From Streptococcus mitis (GTDB lineage Bacteria > Bacillota > Bacilli > Lactobacillales > Streptococcaceae): 64,000 nt of DNA. The DNA is taken from contig NZ_CP067992.1 in assembly GCF_016658865.1 (NCBI RefSeq), positions 1,445,001 to 1,509,000 on the forward strand, written 5' to 3'. The notes beneath the pieces are model-generated. The model worked only from the letters and a program-made list of their open reading frames with translations. It was not told the DNA's origin and did not search any database. Of the stretch, positions 25,997 to 34,611 are shown piece by piece (position 1 is the first letter of the stretch; each line of letters opens with the position of its first letter). The translations under genes were made by a program, and so were the position numbers.

Positions 25997-27838
25997 TTAT
26001 TCAGCTGATTTTTTCTTCTTGTTAGCTTTCTCGCGCTCTGCCTTGTTAAGGATTTGTTTACGCAAACGGATAGACTCAGGCGTTACTTCCATGTACTCAT
26101 CGTCGTTCAAGAACTCAAGAGATTCTTCAAGTGTCAAGATACGAGGTGTCTTGATAACAGCTGTTTGGTCCTTAGTAGCTGAACGAACGTTGGTCATTTG
26201 TTTAGCCTTAGTGATGTTAACTGTCAAGTCGTTTTCACGAGAGTTTTCACCGATGATCATTCCTTCGTAAACCTCAGTACCTGGGTTAACAAAGATTGTT
26301 CCACGTTCTTCGATAGACATGATTGAGTAAGTTGTAGCCTTACCAGCATCGATAGAAACAAGGGCACCACGGTGACGTCCACCAATTTCCCCTGGAATCA
26401 ATGGTAAGTATTGGTCGAAAGTATGGTTCATGATACCGTAACCACGAGTCATTGACAAGAACTCAGTTGAGTATCCAATCAAACCACGCGCTGGAACAAG
26501 GAAGACCAAACGAGTTTGACCATTACCAGTTGAAATCATATCCAACATTTCACCCTTACGTTCAGAAAGGCTTTGGATAACAGATCCTTGGTATTCTTCT
26601 GGAGTATCGATTTGAACACGTTCAAATGGCTCACATTTAACGCCGTCGATTTCTTTGACGATAACTTCTGGACGAGATACTTGAAGTTCATATCCCTCAC
26701 GACGCATTGTTTCGATAAGGATTGACAAGTGCAATTCTCCACGTCCTGAAACAGTCCATTTATCTGGTGAATCAGTTGGGTCAACACGAAGGGAAACGTC
26801 TGTTTGCAATTCAGCTTGAAGGCGCTCTTCTACTTTACGAGAAGTCACCCATTTACCTTCTTTACCAGCAAATGGTGAGTTGTTTACCAAGAAAGTCATT
26901 TGAAGAGTTGGCTCATCGATGTGTAGAATTGGAAGAGCTTCAACTGCGTCTGTCGGAGTGATGGTTTCACCGACAAAGATATCTTCCATACCTGAAACGG
27001 CAATCAAGTCACCTGCTTTAGCTTCTTGGATTTCACGACGTTCCAAACCAAAGAAACCGAAGAGTTTTGTAACACGGAAGTTCTTCGTTGTACCATCTAG
27101 TTTAGAAAGGGTAACTTGGTCCCCAACCTTAACAGTACCACGGAAGACACGACCAATACCGATACGACCAACGAAGTCATTGTAGTCCAAAAGTGATACT
27201 TGGAATTGCAAAGGCTCATCTGAGTTATCTACTGGAGCTGGGATGTGGTCGATAATTGTGTCAAAGATTGGCGCCATAGTAGCTTCTTGGTCAGCTGGAT
27301 CATCTGACAATGAAGAAGTTCCGTTGATAGCTGAAGCATACACCACTGGGAAATCAAGCTGGTCATCATCAGCACCAAGCTCGATGAAAAGTTCCAAGAC
27401 TTCGTCCACTACTTCTGCTGGACGAGCAGATGGTTTATCGATTTTGTTAACAACCACGATTGGGACAAGGTCTTGCTCCAAGGCTTTTTTCAATACGAAA
27501 CGAGTTTGTGGCATGGTTCCTTCGTAGGCATCTACGACCAAGACAACACCGTCAACCATTTTCATGATACGCTCAACTTCTCCACCGAAGTCCGCGTGTC
27601 CTGGTGTGTCCATGATGTTGATACGTGTTCCGTTGTAGGCAACGGCTGTATTTTTAGCAAGGATAGTAATTCCACGCTCTTTTTCGATATCGTTTGAGTC
27701 CATAGCACGCTCAGCCAATTCAGTACGTGCATCAAGCGTTTCTGATTGTTTCAATAATTCGTCAACGAGGGTTGTTTTACCGTGGTCAACGTGGGCGATA
27801 ATCGCAATGTTACGGATATCTTCTCTTAATTTTGTCAT
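25997..27838 (-). CDS. typA: ribosome-associated GTPase TypA/BipA
   Basis: A translation-factor-like GTPase involved in 50S assembly and stress growth. It has G1 [15 protein letters not shown]2 with RGITI, G3 [11 protein letters not shown] and G4 NKIDKP, then EF-G-like domains and the BipA C-terminal domain ([19 protein letters not shown]). I start at [13 protein letters not shown], preceded by gaggaaatc, giving 613 residues; the longer frame adds seven unlikely residues. The C-terminus is a lysine-rich tail. Confidence 0.97.
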   Translation of the reverse strand: MTKLREDIRNIAIIAHVDHGKTTLVDELLKQSETLDARTELAERAMDSNDIEKERGITILAKNTAVAYNGTRINIMDTPGHADFGGEVERIMKMVDGVVLVVDAYEGTMPQTRFVLKKALEQDLVPIVVVNKIDKPSARPAEVVDEVLELFIELGADDDQLDFPVVYASAINGTSSLSDDPADQEATMAPIFDTIIDHIPAPVDNSDEPLQFQVSLLDYNDFVGRIGIGRVFRGTVKVGDQVTLSKLDGTTKNFRVTKLFGFFGLERREIQEAKAGDLIAVSGMEDIFVGETITPTDAVEALPILHIDEPTLQMTFLVNNSPFAGKEGKWVTSRKVEERLQAELQTDVSLRVDPTDSPDKWTVSGRGELHLSILIETMRREGYELQVSRPEVIVKEIDGVKCEPFERVQIDTPEEYQGSVIQSLSERKGEMLDMISTGNGQTRLVFLVPARGLIGYSTEFLSMTRGYGIMNHTFDQYLPLIPGEIGGRHRGALVSIDAGKATTYSIMSIEERGTIFVNPGTEVYEGMIIGENSRENDLTVNITKAKQMTNVRSATKDQTAVIKTPRILTLEESLEFLNDDEYMEVTPESIRLRKQILNKAEREKANKKKKSAE

Positions 27839-27880
27839 GATTTCCTCTATAATATTCAAAATTTATTTTCTAACTGAACG

Positions 27881-27889
27881 ATTATACCA
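27881..27889 (-). promoter_or_regulatory. typA extended -10 promoter
   Basis: On the minus strand, tggtataat (TG-G-TATAAT) about 45 bases before the typA ATG. There is no consensus -35. Confidence 0.6.
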
Positions 27890-27961
27890 TATTTTCAAGT
27901 AAATAACATAACTCAAGCAAGTGTAAATGTTTTCACTCCGCTTTTCTTTTCACGTCAAGCC

Positions 27962-27990
27962 TTTTCAAAGCAAACAACTTATGATAAGAT
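27962..27990 (+). promoter_or_regulatory. rsuA promoter, apparently giving a leaderless mRNA
   Basis: ttttca (27962-27967), 17 bases, taagat (27985-27990) with TG extension. Transcription would start at about 27997, only about three bases before the ATG at 28000, and no Shine-Dalgarno is present. Confidence 0.6.
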
Positions 27991-27999
27991 AGGCACAGT

Positions 28000-28725
28000 A
28001 TGCGTTTAGATAATTTATTAGCCAAAGAAAAAATCAGCCGAAAGGCCATGAAACAAGCCTTACTTAAAGGAGAAATTCTAGTCGATAGTTGCCCAGCCCG
28101 CTCCCTAGCCCAAAATATCGATACAGGACTACAGGAACTCCTTTTTCAGGATCAAATCATTCAAGGCTATGAGCACACCTATCTTATGCTTCATAAGCCT
28201 GCTGGTGTCGTTACAGCCAACAAAGACAAGAAACTTCCAACCGTCATGGACCTCCTTCCGCCTGACATCCAGTCTGACAAGCTCTATGCCGTCGGTCGAC
28301 TGGACCGAGATACGACTGGACTCCTCCTCTTGACCGACAACGGTCCCTTGGGCTTTCAGCTCCTCCATCCCCAATACCATGTCGATAAGACCTACCAAGT
28401 TGAGGTTAATGGCCTCCTGTCACCTGCCCATATCCAAGCCTTTCAAAAAGGAATTGTCTTTTTAGATGGCACTGTCTGTAAACCTGCAAGGCTAGAGATT
28501 CTATCCGCAAGTCCTTCTCTCAGTCAAGCCTCTATTACCATTTCAGAGGGAAAATTTCATCAAGTCAAGAAAATGTTCCTGTCAGTTGGTGTCAAGGTTG
28601 TCTCTCTCAAACGAGTTCAGTTCGGTGACTTTACATTAGACCCAGAACTAGCAGAAGGGCAATTCCGCCCCTTGAATCCAGAGGAATTGGAAGTCATTAA
28701 AAACTATTTAGAAAAAAGTGGATAA
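28000..28725 (+). CDS. rsuA: 16S rRNA pseudouridine synthase, RsuA family
   Basis: The N-terminal S4-type RNA-binding domain (MRLDNLLAKEKISRKAMKQA) is followed by the RsuA/RluB/E/F catalytic domain with the conserved aspartate in AVGRLDRDTTGLLLLT, plus EGKFHQVKKMF. The 241-residue size suits RsuA, which modifies U516 of 16S rRNA. Specificity is inferred by family. The promoter sits so close that the mRNA is probably leaderless. Confidence 0.92.
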   Translation: MRLDNLLAKEKISRKAMKQALLKGEILVDSCPARSLAQNIDTGLQELLFQDQIIQGYEHTYLMLHKPAGVVTANKDKKLPTVMDLLPPDIQSDKLYAVGRLDRDTTGLLLLTDNGPLGFQLLHPQYHVDKTYQVEVNGLLSPAHIQAFQKGIVFLDGTVCKPARLEILSASPSLSQASITISEGKFHQVKKMFLSVGVKVVSLKRVQFGDFTLDPELAEGQFRPLNPEELEVIKNYLEKSG

Positions 28726-28728
28726 AAG

Positions 28729-28756
28729 AAAAAAGCTTTATGTTTAAAGCTTTTTT
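28729..28756. terminator. bidirectional terminator between rsuA and the small membrane gene
   Basis: aaaaaagcttta, tgt, taaagctttttt: A/T-tailed stem usable by both converging genes. Confidence 0.8.
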
Positions 28757-28764
28757 AATCTTCT

Positions 28765-28992
28765 TTAACTCATATGTAAGATAATTCCAACAATCCAGTT
28801 AAGAGCAGAAAGAACAATACCTACAATAGCTATAATTCTTTCTGTTTTATAATCAAGTCCAGATTCTTTTTGAAGTTCGTTAGCATACAAGATACCGGCG
28901 ATACCTAAAAGAATACCTCCCAAAGCAAATAATAAACTCATAACAATAGACAGAATACCCACAAAAAGTGGATTTTTTTTCTTTTCTTGCAT
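28765..28992 (-). CDS. small membrane protein, DUF4190-like, copy A
   Basis: 75 residues with a basic start (MQEKKKNPLFVG), two membrane segments (ILSIVMSLLFALGGILLGIAGIL and IIAIVGIVLSALNWIVGIIL) and the linker ANELQKESGLDYKTERI. It is a clear paralogue of the gene at 29158-29385, with an almost identical linker. Shine-Dalgarno aaggagt is present. The function is unknown. Confidence 0.75.
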   Translation of the reverse strand: MQEKKKNPLFVGILSIVMSLLFALGGILLGIAGILYANELQKESGLDYKTERIIAIVGIVLSALNWIVGIILHMS

Positions 28993-29111
28993 TTTCTAAA
29001 AACTCCTTAAACTAAACACAAATGAATAATACCATAAAAATCGGCTTTATCAATTGGGTGAAAAATGTTAGCACTATATTATCCGGTTCTTGAACCGAGA
29101 AGAGTGGATAA

Positions 29112-29146
29112 AACAAAAAAGCTTTTAAAAATAAAGCTTTTTTTGT
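29112..29146 (-). terminator. terminator of small membrane protein copy B
   Basis: aacaaaaaagctttt, loop, aaagctttttttgtt, immediately after the stop of the gene at 29158. The module of gene plus AAGCTT hairpin is repeated from copy A. Confidence 0.75.
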
Positions 29147-29157
29147 TAGAATCCTGA

Positions 29158-29385
29158 TTAGTGCATCATTAAGAGGAGTCCTGCAACCCAGTTAATTACA
29201 GAAACTACAATTCCTACGATATTTAGAATTCGTTCTGTTTTATAGTCTAATTCAGATTCTTTTTGATGTGAATTAGCCAAGACTAGACCAATGATCCCCA
29301 AAACAAGACCCACGATTGGAGATAGCAAACCAAGAACGATAGATAGGATACCTAAAACAAGGGAAGACTTCTTCTTTTCTTTCAT
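29158..29385 (-). CDS. small membrane protein, DUF4190-like, copy B
   Basis: 75 residues, the same layout as copy A: MKEKKKSSLVLG, helices ILSIVLGLLSPIVGLVLGIIG and ILNIVGIVVSVINWVAGLLL, linker HQKESELDYKTERI. The tandem pair probably arose by local duplication, including the terminator hairpin. The linker and charge pattern are conserved, suggesting it matters functionally. Confidence 0.75.
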   Translation of the reverse strand: MKEKKKSSLVLGILSIVLGLLSPIVGLVLGIIGLVLANSHQKESELDYKTERILNIVGIVVSVINWVAGLLLMMH

Positions 29386-29548
29386 ATTATAAAACTCCTA
29401 AAATTATTACCACTAAATTATATCAAAAGAAATAGGTTTTGTCTATATAATACTATACGTTTTTTCATCATATTAATCATAGCATTCTCTCAAAGAAACG
29501 TCCACTTGTCTACCCAAATCGGAACTTAGTTTGAGAATTTAGCTTATG

Positions 29549-29929
29549 TTAATTAGTCTTCACTTTTCCATTCCAAGAATCCAATCCATAAGAAAGGATA
29601 TAAATCTCAGAGAAACCTTGCTTTTTCAGATAGAGTGCTGCATTTGTGACACGTTGCGCACGTTGGTTTTCGTAAAGAAGGACAGGTTTATCTTTACGAA
29701 GGGCTGCAAGACTAGTCTTCAACTGGCTTGAAGGAATATTTCGGGCACCAAGGATATGTTTTCTGTGGAATTCAGCTGGGTCGCGCAAATCAATCAATTG
29801 ACCCGTACGAATCAAGGCTGCAAATTCCTCATTGTCCACGATTTTAGCCGCACGACGAATACGGAGATAGTTAAAGCCCATCCATGCCAACATTGCTAGT
29901 ATAAGTGCCCACAAAATCCAAGTAACCAT
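29549..29929 (-). CDS. membrane-anchored rhodanese-fold protein without catalytic cysteine
   Basis: An N-terminal helix (VTWILWALILAMLAWMGFNY) anchors a cytoplasmic rhodanese domain: LIDLRDPAEFHRKHILGARN. The active-site loop reads LLYENQRAQRVTNAA; the expected Cys position is occupied by Glu, so sulfurtransferase activity is unlikely. It may bind a partner or an anion instead. The start codon overlaps the stop of the preceding YqgQ-like gene (TAATG), so the two are translationally coupled. Confidence 0.88.
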   Translation of the reverse strand: MVTWILWALILAMLAWMGFNYLRIRRAAKIVDNEEFAALIRTGQLIDLRDPAEFHRKHILGARNIPSSQLKTSLAALRKDKPVLLYENQRAQRVTNAALYLKKQGFSEIYILSYGLDSWNGKVKTN

Positions 29930-30150
29930 TAGTTCTTCTCTCCATTTTTCTCAATATAATCCAATTCTACCTTGTGCTCTCTGCGAAGAACTGCTTCTGC
30001 TTCTAGATAGTCTAATTTGTCCATCAACCCTGCATCGTAAATTCGAGAGAGTTCCAGCTTCATCAGCTCAATATCATATAAGCGTTTTCCCATATAAACA
30101 ATAATACCAAATCGTTTGAGGAATTGCTGCACATCATAGAATGTTTTCAT
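29929..30150 (-). CDS. YqgQ-like (DUF910) small protein
   Basis: Starting at MKTFYDVQQFLKRFGI, this gives 73 residues, the usual DUF910 length. The body IIVYMGKRLYDIELMKLEL and LDYLEAEAVLRREHKVELDY is typical. A longer frame reaches 30198 but overlaps the promoter region of the divergent LysR gene. In Firmicutes it is often next to a rhodanese or glucokinase gene, as here. Function is not established. No clear Shine-Dalgarno is visible. Confidence 0.8.
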   Translation of the reverse strand: MKTFYDVQQFLKRFGIIVYMGKRLYDIELMKLELSRIYDAGLMDKLDYLEAEAVLRREHKVELDYIEKNGEKN

Positions 30151-30249
30151 AAGACTCATTCTAGCAAAATTTTGTGTTTTTTTCAAGAAGAGAATCACAC
30201 AATACCCCTGATTTTCCTATCTTCTTTGGCGATTCTGACGCAAGTGTGG

Positions 30250-30255
30250 TACAAT
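30250..30255 (+). promoter_or_regulatory. extended -10 of the LysR gene, leaderless start
   Basis: tggtacaat ends at 30255 and the ATG is at 30262, so the transcript should begin at or within a base or two of the start codon. A weak -35, ttggcg (30226-30231), lies 18 bases upstream. Confidence 0.55.
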
Positions 30256-30261
30256 AAAAAC

Positions 30262-31170
30262 ATGAGAATTCAACAATTACATTATATTATCAAAATCGTC
30301 GAAACTGGCTCCATGAATGAGGCAGCCAAGCAACTCTTTATCACTCAACCGAGTCTTTCCAATGCTGTGAGAGATTTGGAAAATGAAATGGGCATTGAAA
30401 TCTTTATCCGCAATCCCAAGGGTATCACCTTGACCCGTGATGGGATGGAGTTTCTCTCCTATGCCCGTCAGGTTGTCGAGCAAACTCAACTTCTGGAGGA
30501 ACGCTATAAAAATCCTGTCGCCCACCGCGAACTTTTTAGCGTTTCCTCCCAGCACTATGCCTTTGTGGTCAATGCCTTTGTCTCTCTGCTCAAGAAAAGT
30601 GATATGGAGAAATACGAGCTCTTCCTTCGTGAAACTCGTACTTGGGAGATTATTGACGACGTCAAGAATTTCCGTAGTGAGGTCGGTGTCCTCTTCCTAA
30701 ACAGCTACAACCGTGATGTTTTAACCAAAATGCTGGATGACAACCACCTGCTAGCTCACCATCTCTTTACAGCTCAGCCTCATATCTTTGTCAGCAAGAC
30801 CAACCCTCTAGCAAAGAAAGATAAGGTCAAACTGTCTGATTTAGAAAACTTCCCTTACCTCAGCTATGACCAAGGAACTCATAACTCCTTCTACTTTTCA
30901 GAAGAGATTCTCTCGCAGGAATACCACAAAAAATCTATCGTAGTCAGCGACCGTGCTACCCTCTTTAATCTCTTGATTGGTTTGGATGGTTATACCATTG
31001 CGACAGGGATTTTGAACAGTAATCTCAATGGAGACAATATCGTTTCCATCCCTCTGGACATTGACGACCCCATTGAGCTGGTCTATATCCAGCATGAAAA
31101 AACCAGCCTATCTAAGATGGGCGAACGCTTTATAGACTATCTACTAGAAGAAGTTCAGTTTGATAGTTGA
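30262..31170 (+). CDS. LysR-family transcriptional regulator (CpsY/MetR-like)
   Basis: A 302-residue LysR regulator. The N-terminal helix-turn-helix is MRIQQLHYIIKIVETGSMNE then AAKQLFITQPSLSNAVRDLE, followed by a two-lobed effector domain. The N-terminus strongly resembles the streptococcal CpsY/MtaR/MetR group, which controls methionine uptake and surface properties; I give no symbol because target genes are not visible here. I choose the ATG at 30262 because the family starts there; the upstream frame lies across the promoter. Confidence 0.9.
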   Translation: MRIQQLHYIIKIVETGSMNEAAKQLFITQPSLSNAVRDLENEMGIEIFIRNPKGITLTRDGMEFLSYARQVVEQTQLLEERYKNPVAHRELFSVSSQHYAFVVNAFVSLLKKSDMEKYELFLRETRTWEIIDDVKNFRSEVGVLFLNSYNRDVLTKMLDDNHLLAHHLFTAQPHIFVSKTNPLAKKDKVKLSDLENFPYLSYDQGTHNSFYFSEEILSQEYHKKSIVVSDRATLFNLLIGLDGYTIATGILNSNLNGDNIVSIPLDIDDPIELVYIQHEKTSLSKMGERFIDYLLEEVQFDS

Positions 31171-31195
31171 GAAATCAGCAAGATTTTATTATAAT
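31167..31195 (+). promoter_or_regulatory. promoter of the choline-binding amidase gene
   Basis: ttgaga (31167-31172) overlaps the LysR stop codon; 17 bases later comes tataat (31190-31195). Shine-Dalgarno aaaggag follows before the ATG at 31222. Confidence 0.8.
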
Positions 31196-31221
31196 AAGCA
31201 AAAAAACAAAAGGAGTTTAAT

Positions 31222-33099
31222 ATGAAAAAGGTTTTACTTGCTAGTGCAGTTGCCTTATCTATTTTAGGATACACTCAAACAACTGCCCAAGCTCAAGAAA
31301 ATAAAGCAGAGTCAGTACGAGAAAATGTAACAATTCCTCATTCAAGTACTTCAAAAATCGAAAACCAAGAAAAATCGAAAGAGAAGGTCGAAAAAACAGA
31401 CAATTCTTCTAAAATTGATGATAAAGAAGAAAAAATAGAGAAAAAAAATCCTGCTACAGAAGAGAAGAAGTCTGAAGTAAAAAAAGAAGAAAAAGTTGAA
31501 AAAGTCAAAGAAGGTTGGCAGGAAGAAAATAATAACTGGCGCTTTTACGAACACAACAAACCTGTTACCAACTGGAAAAAAATCCAAGGAAAGTGGTACT
31601 ACTTCAATAAAGATGGCCATCGACTAAGCAATACAACCTTTGATGGTTATGTTTTCAATAAAGATGGAGTGATGGCTGAAAACGGTTGGAACTTTATCAA
31701 TGGAAAATGGTACTTCGCTAATTCTTCTGGAAAAATTTCTCAGAATAAATGGGAGAAAATTGGTGGTGCTTGGTATTACTTTGACAAAGATGGAATCATG
31801 CTTAGTAATACAACTTTTGATAACTATTTACTGACCAAAAGTGGAGCTATGGCCACAAACGGCTGGGCAAAAATCGACCAAAATTGGTATTATGCCACAT
31901 CCTCTGGAAAAATCTCTCAGGACAAGTGGGAGAAAGTCAATGGTTCTTGGTACTACTTTGATAAAAAGGGAATCATGTTGAGCTCAACTACATTTAAGGG
32001 CTACCTATTTAATAACAGTGGTGCTATGGCTGAAAATAGCTGGGTAAAAATTAAAGATACCTGGTTCTATGCGAACGCATCTGGAAAATTTGTCCAAAAC
32101 AAATGGGAAAAAATCAGCGGTTCTTGGTATTCTTTTGCTCAAGATGGAGCTATGTTAGCCGATAAATGGTCGGGAAGCTATTATCTAAAAACCAATGGAG
32201 CCATGGCTGATAATGAATGGATATTTGATAAAAACTATAACAGCTGGTTCTTTTTGAAGCGTGGTGGAATGTATGCATCAAAAGAATGGATTGGAGCTTA
32301 CTATCTCAAAGCTGGTGGTTATATGGCTAAAAAAGAGTGGATTTACGACGACACTTATAAGGCTCGCTACTACTTAGATGATAATGGACATTATGTTTCC
32401 GGAACTTACAAAATTGACGGTAAAGACCATCTATTCCACAAAAATGGTCAATGGATTTCTGAGGTCTCAAAAGAAGTTGGTTTTGTAAAAGGCCAATACA
32501 GTAGAACCATCTTTTTAGATCCAGGACATGGTGGAAGAGACTCAGGTGCATACTATTACAATGTCGCTGAAAAAGACCTCAACATGCAGGTGTATCGTAA
32601 ATTACGCAAAAAGTTAGAAGAACTTGGCTACAAAGTTCTTACTTCACGTGATAGTGATATTGATGTAGATTTTGTTACAGAGCGTTCTCGTATGGTTAAC
32701 AAGACTAACTCTGATATCTTTATTAGTATTCACTTCAATGCGACTGGCAGCGCGTACTCTAGAGCTAGTGGAATTCAAACCTATTCCTATAGTGATGATC
32801 CTGATTATCCAAGTAAAATCAACCCATACTGGCATAACCATCCTGACCGTATGAGTGAGAGCAAGCGTCTTGCAGCCGCTATCCACTCTTCATTGTTAGC
32901 TGAGACTGGTGCTAAAGATGCTGGTTTATTGGAAAGAAGCTTTGCCGTTCTTCGAGAAACTGCTAAACCAGCCGTCCTCCTAGAGCTTGGTTATATAGAT
33001 AATTTCGCTGAAAATCAACAGATTCGAGATAGCCACTATCAAGATAAGCTTGTAGCAGGTATCGTGAAAGGAATTCAAAAATATTACGCTGGTAAGTAA
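31222..33099 (+). CDS. choline-binding N-acetylmuramoyl-L-alanine amidase (Amidase_3)
   Basis: A secreted wall hydrolase of 625 residues. A signal peptide (MKKVLLASAVALSILGYTQT, cleavage near AQAQE) is followed by a lysine/glutamate-rich linker to about 95. Then come about 15 choline-binding-type repeats (GKWYYFNKDG, GGAWYYFDKDG and similar), the last ones LytB-like (EWIYDDTYKARYYLDDNG). The C-terminal Amidase_3 domain starts about residue 430, with zinc ligands in FLDPGHGGRDSG, an early Glu in AEKDLNMQ and ISIHFNA, and the catalytic Glu in LLELGYID. Repeats before the catalytic domain match LytB architecture, but with an amidase in place of the glucosaminidase. Confidence 0.92.
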   Translation: MKKVLLASAVALSILGYTQTTAQAQENKAESVRENVTIPHSSTSKIENQEKSKEKVEKTDNSSKIDDKEEKIEKKNPATEEKKSEVKKEEKVEKVKEGWQEENNNWRFYEHNKPVTNWKKIQGKWYYFNKDGHRLSNTTFDGYVFNKDGVMAENGWNFINGKWYFANSSGKISQNKWEKIGGAWYYFDKDGIMLSNTTFDNYLLTKSGAMATNGWAKIDQNWYYATSSGKISQDKWEKVNGSWYYFDKKGIMLSSTTFKGYLFNNSGAMAENSWVKIKDTWFYANASGKFVQNKWEKISGSWYSFAQDGAMLADKWSGSYYLKTNGAMADNEWIFDKNYNSWFFLKRGGMYASKEWIGAYYLKAGGYMAKKEWIYDDTYKARYYLDDNGHYVSGTYKIDGKDHLFHKNGQWISEVSKEVGFVKGQYSRTIFLDPGHGGRDSGAYYYNVAEKDLNMQVYRKLRKKLEELGYKVLTSRDSDIDVDFVTERSRMVNKTNSDIFISIHFNATGSAYSRASGIQTYSYSDDPDYPSKINPYWHNHPDRMSESKRLAAAIHSSLLAETGAKDAGLLERSFAVLRETAKPAVLLELGYIDNFAENQQIRDSHYQDKLVAGIVKGIQKYYAGK

Positions 33100-33101
33100 A
33101 A

Positions 33102-33129
33102 AAGGGTCTCGAGAAACCTCGAGGCCTTT
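33102..33129. terminator. terminator after the choline-binding amidase
   Basis: aaaagggtctcgag, aaac, ctcgaggcctttt forms a strong stem with A and T tails usable on both strands. It separates two convergent genes. Confidence 0.75.
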
Positions 33130-33130
33130 T

Positions 33131-33448
33131 CTATTTGTCTTCTTGTGTATCTTTATCAGGAAAGAGGTATCCAATACCAATGCAAGCTAGTACGCCCGCT
33201 CCAATTACCAAGCCACTTGAAATTGGCAAAAGGTCTAAAATTGCATTTGCAATGATAAAAGCAATAATTAAACACATCAGACTAGCCTTGTAGTCTTTTT
33301 TCAAAAAATTCTCTAGAGTGAAAAAGAGGAACAGTCCTACCGGAATCAGTGACCATAGGTTGACATCCAAACTTGGCCATCCAACAGAACCAAAATACAA
33401 AACCAAAGCTGAAACTAGCAAGAATCCAATACCTAATAATTTTTTCAT
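33131..33448 (-). CDS. four-helix membrane protein, LiaI/LiaF-type transmembrane region
   Basis: 105 residues, four hydrophobic helices (LGIGFLLVSALVLYFGS; LIPVGLFLFFTLENFL; SLMCLIIAFIIANAI; GLVIGAGVLACIGIGYLF) with an acidic tail DKDTQEDK. I start at MKKLLG with ggaga 7 bases upstream. The pattern resembles the membrane part of LiaF-like stress sensors without the C-terminal domain. The function is unassigned. Confidence 0.7.
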   Translation of the reverse strand: MKKLLGIGFLLVSALVLYFGSVGWPSLDVNLWSLIPVGLFLFFTLENFLKKDYKASLMCLIIAFIIANAILDLLPISSGLVIGAGVLACIGIGYLFPDKDTQEDK

Positions 33449-33607
33449 TTTTATCTCCAATTGCTTTTTTATGAACTTGAGTTATCTGATAGTGACGCCT
33501 CACGTCCCTTACAAAAATCATTATAGCAGAGGTCAGTTTCAAGAACAAGTTCTTTTGCCTATCTGGTCTCTATATCAGTCTAAGTGGTTGAAGTGTTAAG
33601 ATAAAAG

Positions 33608-33635
33608 AAAAGAAGCCCTAATGAGCTTCTTCATT
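33608..33635 (-). terminator. terminator after the DUF6287-type protein gene
   Basis: gaagctcattagggcttc with a T-rich tail (complement of aaaagaaaag) on the minus strand, about 65 bases after the stop codon at 33700. Confidence 0.7.
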
Positions 33636-33699
33636 CTAGCGATTGCAACAGTATTTCTGAACTAAAACAATCGAAAGTTAGATTCTAAACTAGTTTTTT

Positions 33700-34611
33700 C
33701 TAGTTATTATTTTTCTTTTCCTTAGATTCTAGAGAAGTTTTGATTGCTTCGCGTTCAGCCTGTAGTTGAGCTAAATTCTTCTCCTCTTCCTCAAGTTTAC
33801 TAGTATCTGGTTTTACACGATAATAAACATCTTCTGGTCTCGACAACATCGCTTCATACTGCTGTCCTGCAAACAGTCTCTCCTCGTCATGATTGCTTTT
33901 ATCTGTCAGTTTTCCATCATCACCAGGTTGCATGACAACTCCACTTGGTACGGCAACTACCACAAATCCTCCTGCGACAGAACCTTTAGTGTGTGCACTT
34001 AGACTTTCAACTTCTTTAAAGTTGGAATCTGAACTTCGATTTTTCAGATGAGAGTAACTATTGTCCAATTCAACAGTATATTCAAATTTTTGACCATCTC
34101 TAAAGCTAGTTATATAAATTTCACCAGACTCATTAATGACATATTCATTGCCCGACGGTGTACGCCATGTGCCTTTCAAACTAGATAAATCATTATTTCT
34201 TAATGCTTCAATATCCAGTTTCGGAACTGCAGTTTCTTCTTTTAGCTTGCTAACTACCTTCTCTGACTCAGAGACCTTGCTATCTAAACTGGTTAGCTGT
34301 TCCTTGAGTTTTTGAATCTCCTCTTCTTTCTTCTTCTCATTCTCAGACGCTTTCGAAGTATCTATCGCTTCTTTACTTGTGTTCTCTTTTTTAGCAACTG
34401 AAGAAATGGCTTCATTTGACTCTTTCTTTGCGTTAGGTGAGAATAAGAAGAGGCTTGCTAGGATTGCAACGACCAAGAGACTAATGGCAATGCCAATATA
34501 GACTTTTATTTTAAAAAACTTGCCCCTAATCTTAGATGGAGAAGTTCCTTTCACTACCTTCGATACAGTTGATTTCGGACCATTTCTCTCTTCAAAATGT
34601 TTCTTAGTCAT
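33700..34611 (-). CDS. bitopic surface protein with DUF6287-like domain
   Basis: 303 residues. A basic cytoplasmic N-terminus leads to one membrane helix (VYIGIAISLLVVAILASLFLF), a charged coiled coil (EKKKEEEIQKLKEQLTSLDS), and an extracellular domain opening LDIEALRNNDLSSLKGTWRT and continuing PSGNEYVINESGEI, which matches the DUF6287 pattern as I recall it. A second coiled coil closes the protein. I start at MTKKHFEERNG with gggagg 6 bases upstream. Adhesin or lipid-binding roles would be guesses. Confidence 0.78.
   Translation of the reverse strand: MTKKHFEERNGPKSTVSKVVKGTSPSKIRGKFFKIKVYIGIAISLLVVAILASLFLFSPNAKKESNEAISSVAKKENTSKEAIDTSKASENEKKKEEEIQKLKEQLTSLDSKVSESEKVVSKLKEETAVPKLDIEALRNNDLSSLKGTWRTPSGNEYVINESGEIYITSFRDGQKFEYTVELDNSYSHLKNRSSDSNFKEVESLSAHTKGSVAGGFVVVAVPSGVVMQPGDDGKLTDKSNHDEERLFAGQQYEAMLSRPEDVYYRVKPDTSKLEEEEKNLAQLQAEREAIKTSLESKEKKNNN

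Noticed and set aside
30124..30261. 46-codon N-terminal extension of the LysR regulator
   Set aside because: It runs antisense to the YqgQ-like gene and across the promoter; LysR proteins begin at the helix-turn-helix.
31351..31620. Phe-rich 89-codon minus-strand ORF
   Set aside because: Antisense of the lysine/glutamate-rich linker of the choline-binding amidase.
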